A program made the translations under genes and the position numbers. Below are positions 31,501-44,200 of a stretch of DNA of 64,000 bases, one piece after another; within the stretch, counting starts at the first letter, position 1; the number at the start of each line of letters is the position of its first letter. The DNA is from Aptenodytes patagonicus (taxonomy: Eukaryota > Chordata > Aves > Sphenisciformes > Spheniscidae), in NCBI RefSeq assembly GCF_965638725.1, contig NC_134970.1, positions 501,001 to 565,000 on the forward strand. The letters run 5' to 3'. A model generated the notes under the pieces. It ran no database searches, was not told the origin of the DNA, and worked only from the letters and a program-made list of their open reading frames with translations.

Positions 31501-32248
31501 CCGGAGTATTTGTTCATTCAACTCTGAAGTCTGCAGGATGGAGTCATCCGATCACTACCGTGGATCCGGAGAGAGCTGCAGTCCAGCTCCTGCCTCTGTG
31601 TCAGACGGGGCTTTTCTCTCTCAACCTCCCTGAAGCAAGGCTTTAAGGAGCAATTGTGCAACAATATGTTTCAGTCTCATATGCCAAATTACTGTAACAG
31701 GTGAGCTACCTACGAGTGATAAGAAGTCAGCTGTAGCACAGCTCCTATTAACAGTTTCCAGTGTCTTTATGCATATGTTGTATTCCTGTCCTTGCGGAGA
31801 GCTGCATTGGAGCATCGGCATTGTGCAGTTTTCAGAAAAAAAACAGTTGATAGCTTGTTGGCAAGCTATCATTTATGCTGCTGTGGCTAGACCGAGTCTA
31901 GTCTTTGCCTGGGATGGGACTTGGAGCTTCTAGCCTTTTATCCAGACACCCTTCCTGATGAATGAACAGGTCAACAGTCTTCGATAACTTGTAAATACTT
32001 ATTTCAGTTGATCTTAAATTACTTATTTTGAAACTAAACCACACCCATAGCTTGAATGACGACAGTTAAGAGAGCAAATATTGGCATGTTGTGCTGTTCT
32101 GGGGGTGGAGTCTGGGGTCATACTCTTCCCAGAAGGAAGAACCTGTGCAGCTCCGGGAAAAGCCAAAATCCGGAGGCAAAGCTCACCTGCAAAGAGCAGC
32201 AGCTGCAGTGGTGTCCCTGCCGACTCTGCAGCGGGGAGACACGCTGAA
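31501..32248. other. AP4B1-BCL2L15 intergenic region and BCL2L15 5' flank
   Basis: About 750 bases with no recognised gene or repeat. The last 168 bases before the BCL2L15 ATG are open in its frame back to another ATG at 32081. No CpG island or TATA box stands out. Confidence 0.55.
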
Positions 32249-35200
32249 ATGGCAACCTTCGAGGAGCAGACAGAATGCATCGTGGAAGCCTTGTTCTCTG
32301 ACCTCACAGGTGAAGATGGGAGTGACTGCCGGAGCCTGGAGACAGACTCGGGAGGTAGGGCCTGTGTGGGAGGAAAAAATGGTTTGTTTGCTGTAGATGA
32401 GAGAGGAGAGTTTTGACTGAAAGCTTAACGGAAGGAGGTTGTAGCTTGGGGTTGTTGGGTTTCCTAAAATGCAGACTTGTGATGACTTCCAAACCCTCTC
32501 TGTTTTGGGGGAAAAGTTAGAGCAAGGTAAAGTTGTTTAAATCTTGGGCAGCCCACAGCTGCAGTCTGCCTTGGCAGGGTCTGGCAATGGGGGCTGTGAA
32601 GGACGGCCACGCCGCTTTCCACTCCTGGGGGCTGCGGGTGCTGGTAGCTGGCAGTGCTGGCAGGGAAGGCGCCGCCGGCTGCTGTGCCCCACACAGATCC
32701 GCAGGTCCTGAGTAAATTGCTTGAAACCAATGGGGTGGGACAAGTTTTAATTGTCATTATCAAAAAGAAAGATCATATTGCTTATTGGATGAAAACAGTT
32801 GCTTTAACATGTAAGACAGAATGTGGTCTTTGCTTCACAAAGCTCCTAATATCATTTGGGCTACTTTGGTTTGCTGGCAATGCTGCAAGAAACCCAGAAT
32901 TTAGCCTGTATTCATATTGCTTTTCCCATTATTTTCTCGGCAACAAACCAGCTAAAATGTCCCAAGAGACACTGGGATCTTGCTGACACCAGATAGCAAG
33001 AAAAGTCGATTTCTCAAAAGCTTCACGGAAGTTTGTCATTTTGCCTAAAGAAAGTCTCCATTAGCATACTGCTTGTCTCCCTCTCCTGGATTAGATGCTT
33101 GTGCCTCTGCCTCTGCTGTCCTGAGCACTGTGAAACTGCCCCAGACCCCCGGGAGATGCAGGCTTCTGCCCAGGGCTGCAGGCGCCGAGTGCACCTGAAT
33201 GAGACGAGCTAAGCTGGAATTAGCGGCTGAATGAGGGAGCAGGGTTGGATCAGGAAGCGATGCCTCCAGATAGTTGCCCACCACTTTATGTCAAAAGATC
33301 CTGCTTTCAGTTCCTTATGACTTTGTCAAACATGGAAATGGTTTGGCTGAAACTTTCAGTGTCGGGTAGCTCCTTCTGGCTGAACCTTGTTTTGGTAATA
33401 TTCAGAAAAAATAAATAATACGCTGTTGTTGTTTTTTTCCCCTCAGGCTGCTTTAAGGGAAAAATGCTGTAACTGAGGCGCTCCCCCCCCCCCCCCCCCG
33501 CCCCCTTTAAGTGGTTTAGCTGAGAAGTTCTAATGGTTTTATACACTTGAGATTTGTGAAGTATGCCTTTTGCTCCTTTCTGAAAACCTTCCTAAATTTG
33601 GGTCACTATAAGACTTTGAAACGTTGCAATTTGCACTTGTTCAGAAGAGACCTTGAGTATAATATCTAAATTCTCCGAAGACTGCACACGATGATCTGCA
33701 GCCTTGAAATGCTGGGGGAATGCAGGCAGGACTTTGCCGTCTGATCGATGCTGCTGTGTCACTGCAGTCAGAAGAGAGAGATGAGATGTTTTCCGAGTCC
33801 TCTGACCTTCCTTGCTTGCTTCTGGCAGCCTGGGAGGAAGGAGCTGCTGGAACCCGGAGGGGTAAAAGAGAGGCCTTAGGGATGCCCTTGGAGAAACAGG
33901 AGTAGGGGATAAGCTGAGACTTGGGCACGAAGCAACTGAGGTGGGAGGAAAGAGACCTGGACAAACCCATAGTACAGAGCCCCTTGCTCCCTGTAAATCA
34001 ATTAACACTTGAATGGTTGTATGATATTTCTTAGGGACTTTGGTTTTACATTTCCCAATGTGTCTTGTCATAGGTCTACCCTGCATTAACCTCCTGAGTG
34101 CTTGAGGCAGTAACTACCGTAGCACCCGTTGAAGGCAGCGTTTTGGATGCAGTAGACAGCTAAAGAGGCTGGGCTGTCAGCGTATGTTCTCTTTCTCTGC
34201 CTTTAATGCGTTATGCTGAAACCCCTCACCCTGCTCTCGCTGCTCTAGACCCTGTGCAGTCTGCAGGAGAGCCTCCAACCAGGTTTGACCCAGTCGTGGT
34301 CGCCAGTCGCCTGCGGCAGATGGGGGACCAGTGCAACATGGATTTTGAAAAGGTTTCCTCAGAGGCTCTTGCTGAAGTGCTCAAGGGGAAGGTAAAGCAC
34401 ACCCTGTCCTGCCTGGCCTGGCCAGGTCCTTGTCTGTAGGCTAGCCTTGTGTCGCCTTGTGTTGGAGAATAGAAAAAGCCTGGGGAGCAGCACAGCTTAC
34501 GCTGCAGGAGTCGCGGGTCTGAGGGAAAGGGGCACGATGCCCCGCAGCCTCCCTTCATTTCTGTGTCACGGGTGGTGTGCGAGCCACCAGGACAGAAGCT
34601 GGACAAGGCACAGTGCGAGCTGCCTTTTCTCCTCCTCTCTTCCAAAGGCGCTGCTTTTTATCACCTGAGAAGCCCTGGAGCTGCATGGGCCGGCCTGTCT
34701 CTGCAGGAGATGCTCTGCAGTCTGGAGCTGGTGGGGGCAGCTAGTGTGTAGAGGGGGAAAGGAGGAAGACTGTGGTGAGAGGGGCAGAGCAGGTGCTCCA
34801 GCCTGCTGCAGGTGATCTGGCTCCAGCCTGCCCTGCGGCCAGAGCTCTCGTGCCAGCACACTTCTGGTGCAAGCACTGCAGGCAGTTGTAGCTTCAGGTT
34901 TGCTGCAGCTCTGGTTAGACTGCCAGCTGTCCTCCCCAGTCCTTCAATCGCGCTTCCCACTGCTGCGGTTTGTACAAGCAGCAGTAAAGGAGAGCCCTGC
35001 CTTGAACGTCCTGCGCTGTACGGGTATCACCAGGAAGCTGTGGGGTCACCTGCTCTAGTCATGGGTAGAAGCAGCAAATGCAGGAATTTAACTCAATCTT
35101 GGATTTTGAGCCAGGACTTATTTATCACACTGTCATTTAAAAAGAAGCTCAAACTGCCCTCTTGATGCTTGCAGATGGAGAAGTTTGGGGCTGCCGTGGA

Positions 35201-35925
35201 CTCTCTCAGCAGGAGCTGGAGTAACCAGAACCCCGAGCTGGTCTATGAGAGAGTTTTTCTCTCTGTTTCTGTGAAATTGCTAATGCATGTTGCTAAGAAA
35301 GTCCCATCTATGGTGCAGCCCAGCCAACTCATAAATGTGATCAATGGAAATTCTCAAGTGAGAAGCTACATTGAGGCCTGCGGCGGATGGGTAAGGATGT
35401 AAAGGTGGTGGTGATGTTTGCCTGGACGTTTATGGCTCTTCCTTTGTGTCTCTCACCTCTCCCACCCGCCTCGCTCGGCTCGTCACTGATGCCCAGAGCG
35501 TCCCCCCAGACATGTGCACCAGCTAACTCGGCGTATAGCCGTGGAGCACGGCTTTGCTAAACACCTCAATGAAGTCTTACTGAAGCCAGCATCAAAATTC
35601 CCATCTGCTTCTCTGTCTCAGGGTTTAATTCCTTATCTTGGGAGCTCAGCTTGCTTCCTTAGATGACAATCAAAATAATGAAGGATGGGTCATACAAAAA
35701 GCGCCGTCCTGCTCACACAGATGACCAGACCCCGCTTGGCGCATTTTACCAGGGGAAGGGATGAAATCGGTCCAGGAGAGGGTTGCAGCGGGAGGCGGGT
35801 CACCCGTCCCTCCATCCCACGTCCTTCTCTTCCTGCTGGTTCCTTTAAACCTGCCTTGAATTCTTTCTCTAAAACACATCCACATGGGGTTTTTTGTTTG
35901 TTTTCAGGAGAACTTGGACAATTGA
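32249..35925 (+). CDS. BCL2L15: BCL2L15 (Bfk), BCL2-like protein 15
   Basis: Small BCL2-family protein; mammalian Bfk is weakly pro-apoptotic and mainly expressed in the gut. Exons: 32249-32354, 34249-34391, 35175-35390, 35908-35925; 483 nt, 160 aa, against 163 in human from memory. The start MATFEEQTECIV matches the mammalian FEEQTECIV block. A BH3-like core LRQMGD is at 57-62, in the conserved context of a D/P-V-V-V-A-S-R-L helix. A BH2-type end, YIEACGGWENLDN, closes the protein. No C-terminal membrane anchor is present, as in the family. The last coding exon has only five codons and a stop. All junctions have consensus GT/AG and closing phases. The gene lies in tandem behind AP4B1 and ahead of PTPN22, as in mammals. 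Confidence 0.94.
32355..34248 (+). other. BCL2L15 intron 1
   Basis: 1.9 kb intron without a recognised exon. It contains a homopolymer of 17 C (33483-33499) followed by G and five more C. A 164-codon minus-strand frame at 33592-34086 resembles no known family. The later introns (34392-35174, 35391-35907) hold unique sequence only. Confidence 0.65.
33483..33505. repeat. Poly(C) tract
   Basis: Seventeen consecutive C, one G, then five C, inside BCL2L15 intron 1. Its length is prone to sequencing and slippage error. Confidence 0.9.
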
Positions 35926-36304
35926 GAGAAAGGGCTATACTACTTTCCAGAAGGTGAAGCTGGGCTTCTCATTGATTCAACTGGGAGAAATGCTGTTGTA
36001 TTTCTTCAGGAGACTGCAAGCAGAACTCTACGCATAAGCAACATGTAAAAGACATTCTGTATCACTAAAACCAGAAGTTAATAAGTGTTCGTTGTTATTA
36101 ATTTGTTTTTCTGCTTGTGTTTGTCTTAAATTTAGCCATAAAAGTGGGCTTCACTCTTATTCGAGGTTTCTAGATTAGTGCTTAGTGCTGCAGTGTTAAT
36201 TTTCAGACTCGTCAGGTAAATATTTGTTTTAAAACACATTTCCATTTGTTATTCTAAAGATCTCTCTGTTCCTCTCAGGTGATTCAAAGGCTTATTTTTG
36301 CAAA

Positions 36305-36310
36305 ATTAAA
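36305..36310 (+). terminator. Candidate poly(A) signal of BCL2L15
   Basis: ATTAAA variant 380 bases after the TGA, followed by a T-rich stretch. It lies 40 bases ahead of the solo LTR. No canonical AATAAA precedes it after the stop. Confidence 0.4.
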
Positions 36311-36349
36311 ATTTGACATTATTTTAAACTAAGAGTGATGGCTCTCTGT

Positions 36350-36924
36350 TGTGGTTTAACCTCAGCCGGCAACTAAGCCCCACACAGCCACTTGCTCACT
36401 CCCCCCCGGTGGGATGGGGGAGAGAATCGGAAGGGTAAAAGTGAGAAAACTCGTGGGTTGAGATAAAGACAGTTTAATAGGTAAAGCAAAAGCTGCGCAC
36501 ACAAGCAAAGCAAAACAAGGAATTCATTCACTCCTTCCCATGGGCAGGCAGGTGTTCAGCCATCTCCAGGAAAGCAGGGCTCCGTCATGCGTAACGGTGA
36601 CTTGGGAACACAAATGCCATCACTCCAAACGTCCCCCCCTTCCTTCTTCTTCCCCCAGCTTTATATACTGAGCATGACGTCCCATGGTATGGAATGTCCC
36701 TTTGACCAGTTTGGCTGTGCCCCCTCCCAGCTTCTTGTGCACCTCCAGCCTCCTCAGTCAGTAGAGCATGGGAAGCTGAAAAGTCCTTGACTAGTGTAAG
36801 CACTGCTCAGCAACAACTAAAACATCGGTGTGTTATCAACATTGTGCTCACCCTAAATCCAAAACACAGCACTATACCAGCTACTAGGAAGGAAATTAAC
36901 TCTATCCCTGCCAAAACCAGGACA
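36350..36924 (-). mobile_element. Solo LTR of an avian endogenous retrovirus (fossil)
   Basis: A 575-bp LTR that looks whole from end to end and stands alone, without internal retroviral sequence. Read on the minus strand it begins TGTCCTGGTTT and ends GGTTAAACCACA, has a TATATAAA promoter box (36660-36667) and then an ATTAAA poly(A) box. The six flanking bases are CTCTGT and CTCTTT, a nearly exact target duplication, which suggests a class II (beta, ERVK-like) element; an ERVL relation is not excluded. I know this LTR type from neoavian bird genomes. The high similarity to what I remember of the family suggests a fairly recent, post-neoavian insertion, but age cannot be measured here. Confidence 0.85.
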
Positions 36925-38200
36925 CTCTTTCAGAGTGATCAGCAGTCCTTTGCCTTTTAGCAGCTGGATACAGAAATCTTGTAGCTATTCTGTACCCAAT
37001 CTGTGAGAAAACACGGAAGGGGAATACATTTAATGACTATAGTTACAATCGGAAAGAGAAACAGACTTGGTACAGCCAGACAGAAATCTTTGTGCAAAAT
37101 GTAAGATATTGGAAAGATCAAGGTTGTGACTTCCATACCTTTTTTTAGTTTTTGGGGGGTTGTGTTTAGTTTAGGTTAGTTCAGTTTAGTTTAGTTTTCC
37201 CCACTTCTGCAAGTAGAGAAAACAGATGGCCTTTGAGAACGTTGCTCTCTGCATTTCCTTCCCATTTTAGGATTACCTCTACTTTGTCCTATGGGTTTTT
37301 TAGAGTACCTGTAAGTGTTACTGAGAGTGAGTGAGGTGAATTAGGCTGGCATAATTAACTGGATTTCTGTAGTCTACTGGAGTCAGATTTGACCCTGTCT
37401 TCTAGCCCGAGCTACCAGATGTGGGGAATTGTGGCTGGAAGAGTTGACCTGAAGCATGTCGATAGGTTTTCTCTGTTCAGAAGCAGTCGTGCAGTTCAGG
37501 GGAGTAACACGTGCAAGCCAGGTTCGGGTGCTCAGCATCTGCCTGAAGTATTCTTTCAAAATATTTTGCAGTTAATGTGGAAAACAGGCTAAGTTATAAG
37601 TGTGAAGGGGAGCTGTGGATTTTGCATGCTGTTTTAGGGACTCTTCTAGCTGCAGCATATTCCGAGTCTGAAGCCTTCCCCCGCAGCTGCCCGTGGGCAC
37701 GTGTGCTCAGCTGCTGCCCCCCGTGCTCGCCCCTCTGGACTGTGGCCCGGGAGGGCCGAGCTGCTGGTGACGGCTGGACATGGTGCTTAAAGAAGTCAGA
37801 CGTTGGGGTGCTTGGCTCTGGTCTCCAACGTCTGACCAGCTTCGTGGCACAGTGCACGGGGAACAGCTGGGCACGCTGGAGGCACGCTGTGGCCGAGGGA
37901 CCCGGGGCAGTCTGCTCCTGCCGCGAGGCTCCTGCCCGGCTCAGTGCTGCCTAACCTTGCTGTGGGGCACACGCAAAGTGCGTGTGGTTTTAAAAGGAGG
38001 CGCTAGGGCCCCAGGTTGTGTGTTTTGTTTTATTTGACCACGATATCTGTTACGTACTAATTTCCTTTAAGACTTGTGATGAAGTCAGTAAACCACAGCC
38101 TGCCGCGAGTGCTCTCCGGGCTGGTGCTTTCCGCTGCGGCATGCACTTGACATGTCCGTTCCCAGGTTTGGTAGGCCAGTTGCGCTCGGTCTCCGGCAAT
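36925..38200. other. BCL2L15-PTPN22 intergenic region
   Basis: About 1.3 kb between the solo LTR and the PTPN22 start codon. It holds a degenerate GTTTA/GTTAG pentamer run at about 37165-37198 and otherwise unique sequence. The PTPN22 promoter and 5' UTR must lie at its right end. There is no CpG island, in keeping with a lymphoid-restricted gene. Confidence 0.55.
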
Positions 38201-41200
38201 ATGGACCAAAGGGAGATTCTGCTGCAAAACCTGGAAAGGGCCCAAGGCAAGAAGCTCAACCGAGAAGAGTTTGTAGACGAGTTTTTGGTAAGTTCTCTTA
38301 AGGCACGGCTTTGTGTTTCAGTTGATTTAAAGAACAGCTCAGTCACTTCTCCTCAAACGGGGATGTGATTTACATGTGACAATAAGATTTTCTGTGAATA
38401 TTACAGCAGGAAGAGACACAGGACTTAACTGGGGTAAAAGGAATGTAAAGACAGAAGAGTAATTTAATAGTTTGCATTCAAAGTAAAACTGTTTGCTTTT
38501 TAAATAATTACCCGAGTGCTTCCTGTTTTCTACTTTGTGAATGCACTTGTCAAGACGCAGTTTCACTTCACCTGGTAATACAACTGGGGGTATAGTGAGG
38601 AATATGGAGCCACTGTCCCTTCTCCCCATTGCAATCTGTTATATCTGTGATACACGTGTTCCTGTCAGGGATCTCCGGTTGCTACTTGATATAGCTTTTC
38701 CTTTTTTTCATTTCAATAGAAATCCCCCACCCTGCCCCCATACCACCTGCAGAGCAGGGGGCGGGTGTTCAGATAAATGCCCTGTGGACCCGAGACTGTT
38801 GTACCTCTCATCAACACCGGGCACCTTGGCCAAGGTGCGAGAAGACGGCGATCTGAGCAGCTGGACGGGCCATTTCTCCAGCCTCCAGCGCTGCGCTAGG
38901 TTACGTGGAAGGGCTCATGCATCCATTCGCAATGAGTGCATGTGTTTTATGTCCAGCAATGCTTCTGGCCCCTCCTGGAAATTAATTTCTTGTTCCCTAA
39001 AGGCAAAACTAGCAAAAAATGCTGATGGCTCTTGCCTTCCCCGGTGTTCTGCAGTGTCTAGCTGGTTGAGATCTGCACAGTGCCCTGATCTCTGACATCT
39101 TTTTATTTGTTTGGGTGGCACGGGTGAGTCTTAGATGGCAATCCACTGTCTCACAGTTAAAGCTGAGGGCTGGTGAGGGCTGCTGATCTATCAGCTAGAG
39201 GAAGGTTGTTCTGGCAGGCTGTCTGGGCTACTTTGAGAAGCAAAGGCATTGCCCGGCTTTAGCAGACATAGAGAAGGGTAAAACTGGTACATCTGTAAGA
39301 TCTCAAATGTCTCAAACACCAGAATAACCACTGGCCCTGAGCTACCCCTCCGCATAGGGGTTGCATCAGGCAGTGGTCTCTGGGGAAGGTGCAGGGGTTA
39401 CTTAGGAGTCCCCACGAGATCCAGCCCTGCTTTGTCATACCAGTGAAGACTGGCACTTCAAACACTTGGGAAAAGCTTAGTGTTTGGTTTCCAGGTGTCT
39501 GGGTTGGAGGGAAGTGATTAATCTGAGCCTGCAGTGACAGTCTGTTGTTCCATGGAACAAAGTGCTGTCACAGGCTGCTGAATTTCCTCCTCTCACTGCT
39601 GTGCTGGGGTTGTAGTGTGCCATGCGAGGCAGCAGGGCTGCGGAGCCTCAGTGCATGTACTAGTTCTAGCAGCCAAATGTACAGTTAATTTTCTGACCAA
39701 AATGGCAGGTAGAAGTGGTCAGGGCTGCATTTCCTGTTGTACTGGGACGAGATCTTCCCAGGACGGCCCGAGTAATTGGCCATCTGGCCATCTGGCCACT
39801 TCTGCAAGTGCAAAAGCCTTAACAGGCAATTGTGATGGCTTGCATTTCCAAACTTGGTAGAAACGTTTGATGCTATTTCTCCATCCTAATGTCTCTCTTT
39901 GTGTGAACAAGCATTCGTACATGCCAATTGTGGTGGTGTTACTGTAAATGACAGGGTTTTTTGTTCGAGTTCCCTTTTTCTGTTTGTGCAGTCTCACAGC
40001 AAGAGTTTGATCCTTCTTGCTCTCGCTTGCTTTCTCATATGTAGCCATTTCCCAAGCAGTTTTATGCCAGTTTATGCAGGGACAGAAAAGTAAGATGATT
40101 CAGAGGCTCAGCTATGAGAAGACTGGCTTCAGTACTACGAGATGCCCCTTCCATGAAAGCTTACCCTGGAAGTTGGGGTTGCATTGGAAGGAGGCAGGGG
40201 CATGATGCAACCAACACCAGAAGAGCTCGGGAGGTTACAGGGACATGTAGTCTACAAAAACCATCCTGCTCCCACAACTTCTATCACACTGTGCCTGCCC
40301 CCATGTTATTGATTAATAAAGACTGGACACGTGAACTGTGCTGAGCCTCCTGTACCCTCTTCCTGACTCATTCCATCCAGGTCAGTGAGACCTGCAACTC
40401 CTGTGGTATTGTGGCTGGAGAGCAGCAGAATTTAGGGTTTAAAAATTGCAGTTTAATGTTAAAAAACAGCAACTCTGACTTGGATCTGAATATCTGTGCA
40501 CAGAATAATGTGGAGATGAGATACATGTTGCTGTGTATACCTTTTATCTGTGGTATTGCTAAGGGGCTGCTTGGCTTGGTCAAATATGTACAAGCTACAA
40601 AGCCCTCCAGCTCCTGATGTGGCCTTTTGGCAAATATCATCACTCTGAAGCTTAATGCATGCAGGCCCTGGAGGGTGTCGTGTCCTAGCGGGTGCTTGTC
40701 TAGAGCAGGCTGGAGTCAAGGGGAGTTTTGCAGCTCTCCTGCAGCTGCTTAGATGTTGGGTCTGCAGCAAGGAAGGACAGGGGCCAGGATTCTCAAAACG
40801 GGATGAGAGCTTTTGGGAGAGCTGAAACGCAGACACTTATGAGCTCCCGTGGGAAGGTCACTGGTGAGCTGACTCTCGAAGCGATTTATGGTGAGCAACC
40901 AAAAATCAGGGCCCCAAAACCATCAGGACTCCTGAGATTCTTGCTCATGTGCTGTCATGCCAGAGCTGCAGCCTCCAAGCCCTCGAGCACACCAGAGAGG
41001 GCTTTGACCACGGCGCTATTTTGGTTCAGCAACACCAAGACCGGTGGGCTGTTTTTCCCCATGCTGTGAGCGGCTGAGCCACCGTTCCCACTTCCTATTA
41101 GCAGCTCAGGTGGGTCACCGTGAGGTGTGCACGAGGCATGAGAAACCCTCTCACCTCAGGCGTGCCTGTGGTCCCTTTCCTTTGCTTTTCACCACTGCAC

Positions 41201-44200
41201 ACCTTTCTTTCATAAAGGCACATGATACTGAGAGTTCTTCAGTGTCAGCCCAATTCTCTGGACCCCAGCAGAGAAGGGCTGTGAAGGTATGGCTCCAGGG
41301 TGATAGGAAAGGGAGCCTTACCCTTCATAGTGACAAACCGTAGAGACACTGATTAGAGAAATGACCTTTTGTTTTAAATCAAAAGCATTCCTTGGTTTCA
41401 AGAAAAGTGGTTAGGTAGACAAAAAATTATGAAAGAAAAAATACAGCAAGAATGGTGCTTTTGAAGTTGATGGTAGTGAACAGTGTGTGTTATTTAGAAG
41501 CTGATGTCAGTGAAATAAAATTCTATGCTTTGGCAGGAAAAAGATGCTTGAACTCTCTAGGAGTGCTGCAGCTTTATCCTGGAAATGAAAGAGACGGGAG
41601 ATTCATACCTCTAAGGGTCTATCCTAGGACTCCTTCTCCTTTCTCTTTCATCAGCGCATGTAGCTACTTTGCTCCGATTGCTTGTGCTCCTTTAGTGGCT
41701 TGAGCATTGCTGTTTGCAGCTATAGATGGGAGCATCTTTACCAAAGTGAGAAAAATCAATTGATTTATCTGGCTTTTCTGATATCATTTGTTAAACGTGG
41801 TTTAACATTGTTACTCCTCTTACCTGGGTGCCATTTATACTGAGAATGATTCCCCTGTGTCTCACTTATTTGTGAGGGCGATGCTTTATGTGCTGTATAA
41901 ATGCATCACTTCACTTCAGAAGCCTACATGCCCGAGCCTCGTGTGGGCACTGCCTCAGCACACACTTTCCATTCTTCAGAAGCCTGTGCTGGGGCTCTCA
42001 GGTGGCTCCTGTCTCTATTCTTGCTCTGAGTACCTTGAGAAAAGCCACTCAGGAAAGAATTAATGGTGCAGACTTTGCTTTGTGGTAGTGAACCTGACCC
42101 CTAGAGACCTTCACACATACTCTCTAGTAGTGTGTTGTGCATAGCACATCTGCTGTAATTTGTTCCATTCTTTTATCACAGAAGTTGAAAAGGCAGTCAA
42201 CAAAGTACAGATCGGATAAAATCTACCCTACAGCAGCATCTGAGCAACCAGAGAACATGAAGAAGAACAGATACAAGGACATCTTACCCTGTAGGTTGGA
42301 AATGGCAAATGTTCCTATTCAGCCTTTTCTTTTGCTAGCTCGAGTCTGTTCTCTTCCTCCAGTATCTGCCTGCACTGTTGCTTGCATATGAGCATATCAC
42401 TGCCTGTCAGTTGGCCTTGAATTCTGCTGTTCAGATTAAAGGGTTTATCTTTGACTGTTGCAGTGCATGCTCTGGAAGACTTTGGCACGTATTTTCTACA
42501 GACAGAAGAACTTCTGTTCAGTAGGAAACACATCCTCTAATGACTGTCCTTGCAAGCTTTCTGGGCAGCATTGCAACCACTTGTTTTCCAAGGCCTTGTA
42601 GAGAACGGCTTTGGACAAAGATGTCTCCATGACATACAAAGCAGACTACAGTTAAAAACTGTTGTGGCTTGTCCTGGCTTGGTGCAAAAGTCTCCAAAGA
42701 AGAGTCTGTCGTAGGATCAGAGCAGACTGTCCCTTTCATCCATTCTAGCTTGAAAAAAACCCCTCTAAACCCACAGACCTCATTTGAGCCTGTAAGATGG
42801 AGCGCAGAGTGATTCTAGGCTTGGCTTGCTCCGTGGTCAAGAGGAGGAGATTGGCGTTGCACTTGGGGTAGTGGCAGCATCTGCAGCTCTTGCCTAAGAC
42901 ACCACCGCCACTCTGAAAGAGAGCTTGCCTGTCTGCTGCCTGTGTGTAGAATCATAGAATCATCATAGAATCATAGAATAGTTTGGGTTGGAAGGGACCT
43001 CTAAAGGTCATCTAGTCCAACCCCCCTGCCGTGGGCAGGGACATCTTCAACTAGATCAGGTTGCTCAGAGCCCCGTCCAACCTGACCTGGAATGTTTCCA
43101 GGGATGGGGCATCCACCACCTCTCTGGGCAACCTGTTCCAGTGCTTCACCACCCTCAGCGTAAAAAATGTCTTCCTTATATCTAGTCTAAATCTACCCCC
43201 CTTTAGTTTAAAGCCATTCCCCCTTGTCCTGTAGCAACAGGCCCTGCTAAAAAGTCTGCTGCCATCTTTTTTAAGTACTTAAGTACTGATAGGCTGCAAT
43301 AAGGTCTCCCCAAAGCCTTCTCTTCTCTAGGCTGAACAACCCCAACTCTCCCAGCCTTTCTTCATAGGAGAGGTGTTCCATCCCCCTGATCATTTTCGTG
43401 GCCCTCTTCTGGACCCACTCCAGCAGGTCCCTGTCTTTCTTATGCTGAGGGCTCCAGAGCTGAAGGCAGGACTCCAGGTGGGGTCTCACCAGAGCAGAGT
43501 AGAGGGGCAGAATCCCCTCCCTCGACCTGCTGGCCACGCTGCTTTTGATGCAGCCCAGGATACGGTTGGCCTTCTGGGCTGCGAGCGCACATTGCTGGCT
43601 CATGTCCAGCTTTTCATCCACCAGTACCCCCCAGTCCTTCTTGGCAGGGCTGCTCTCAATCCCTTCGTCCCCCAGCCTGTGTTGATACCAGGGGTTGCCC
43701 CAACCCAGGTGCAGGACCCTGCACTTGGCCTTGTTAAACCTCACGAGGTCCACACAGGTCCAATTCTCAATGTGCAATGTGTAGGCAACGGCAATTCTGT
43801 GCAGGGCTATTGGTAGGTGCAGGAGGAAGCATTAGCTGCTTGCACAGCCATTCATCTGCTCTGGGGTGAGCTCTCTGATGTATGTGCTCCTCCAAAGCAC
43901 CTTGTCTGAGGAGCTCAACCACCATGAAAGACAAACAGTAACTGCTGCTTCTTCTGCTTTTGTGCCTGCAGTTGACCACAGCAGAGTGGAGTTGTCCCTG
44001 ATCACATCAGATGCAGACTCTCATTACATCAATGCCAACTTCATCAAGGTATTGTTTCTTTCATGGTGTTTTGCTGTGCAAAGGTGTTTGTAGCAGCTGT
44101 TAGTGCTGCCTGGTTGAGTTGTGCCAGGAGGAGCAGGTCCTGCAGCTGTGGTGAGTGAAAGGACTATGCAGTAGTTTCTGGGCTATGCTCAAGGATAATC

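Noticed and set aside
33592-34086. 164-codon minus-strand frame in BCL2L15 intron 1
   Set aside because: Composition-driven and overlaps other random frames; no recognisable protein.
38541-39095. 184-codon open frame in PTPN22 intron 1
   Set aside because: Long for chance, but low-complexity and cysteine/serine-rich without any domain; no supporting signals.
40315-40320. AATAAA in PTPN22 intron 1
   Set aside because: No open coding extension reaches it; likely a chance hexamer. The same applies to AATAAA at 47789-47794 in intron 9.
43373-43816. 147-codon plus-strand frame
   Set aside because: It is the antisense of the CR1 reverse-transcriptase segment.
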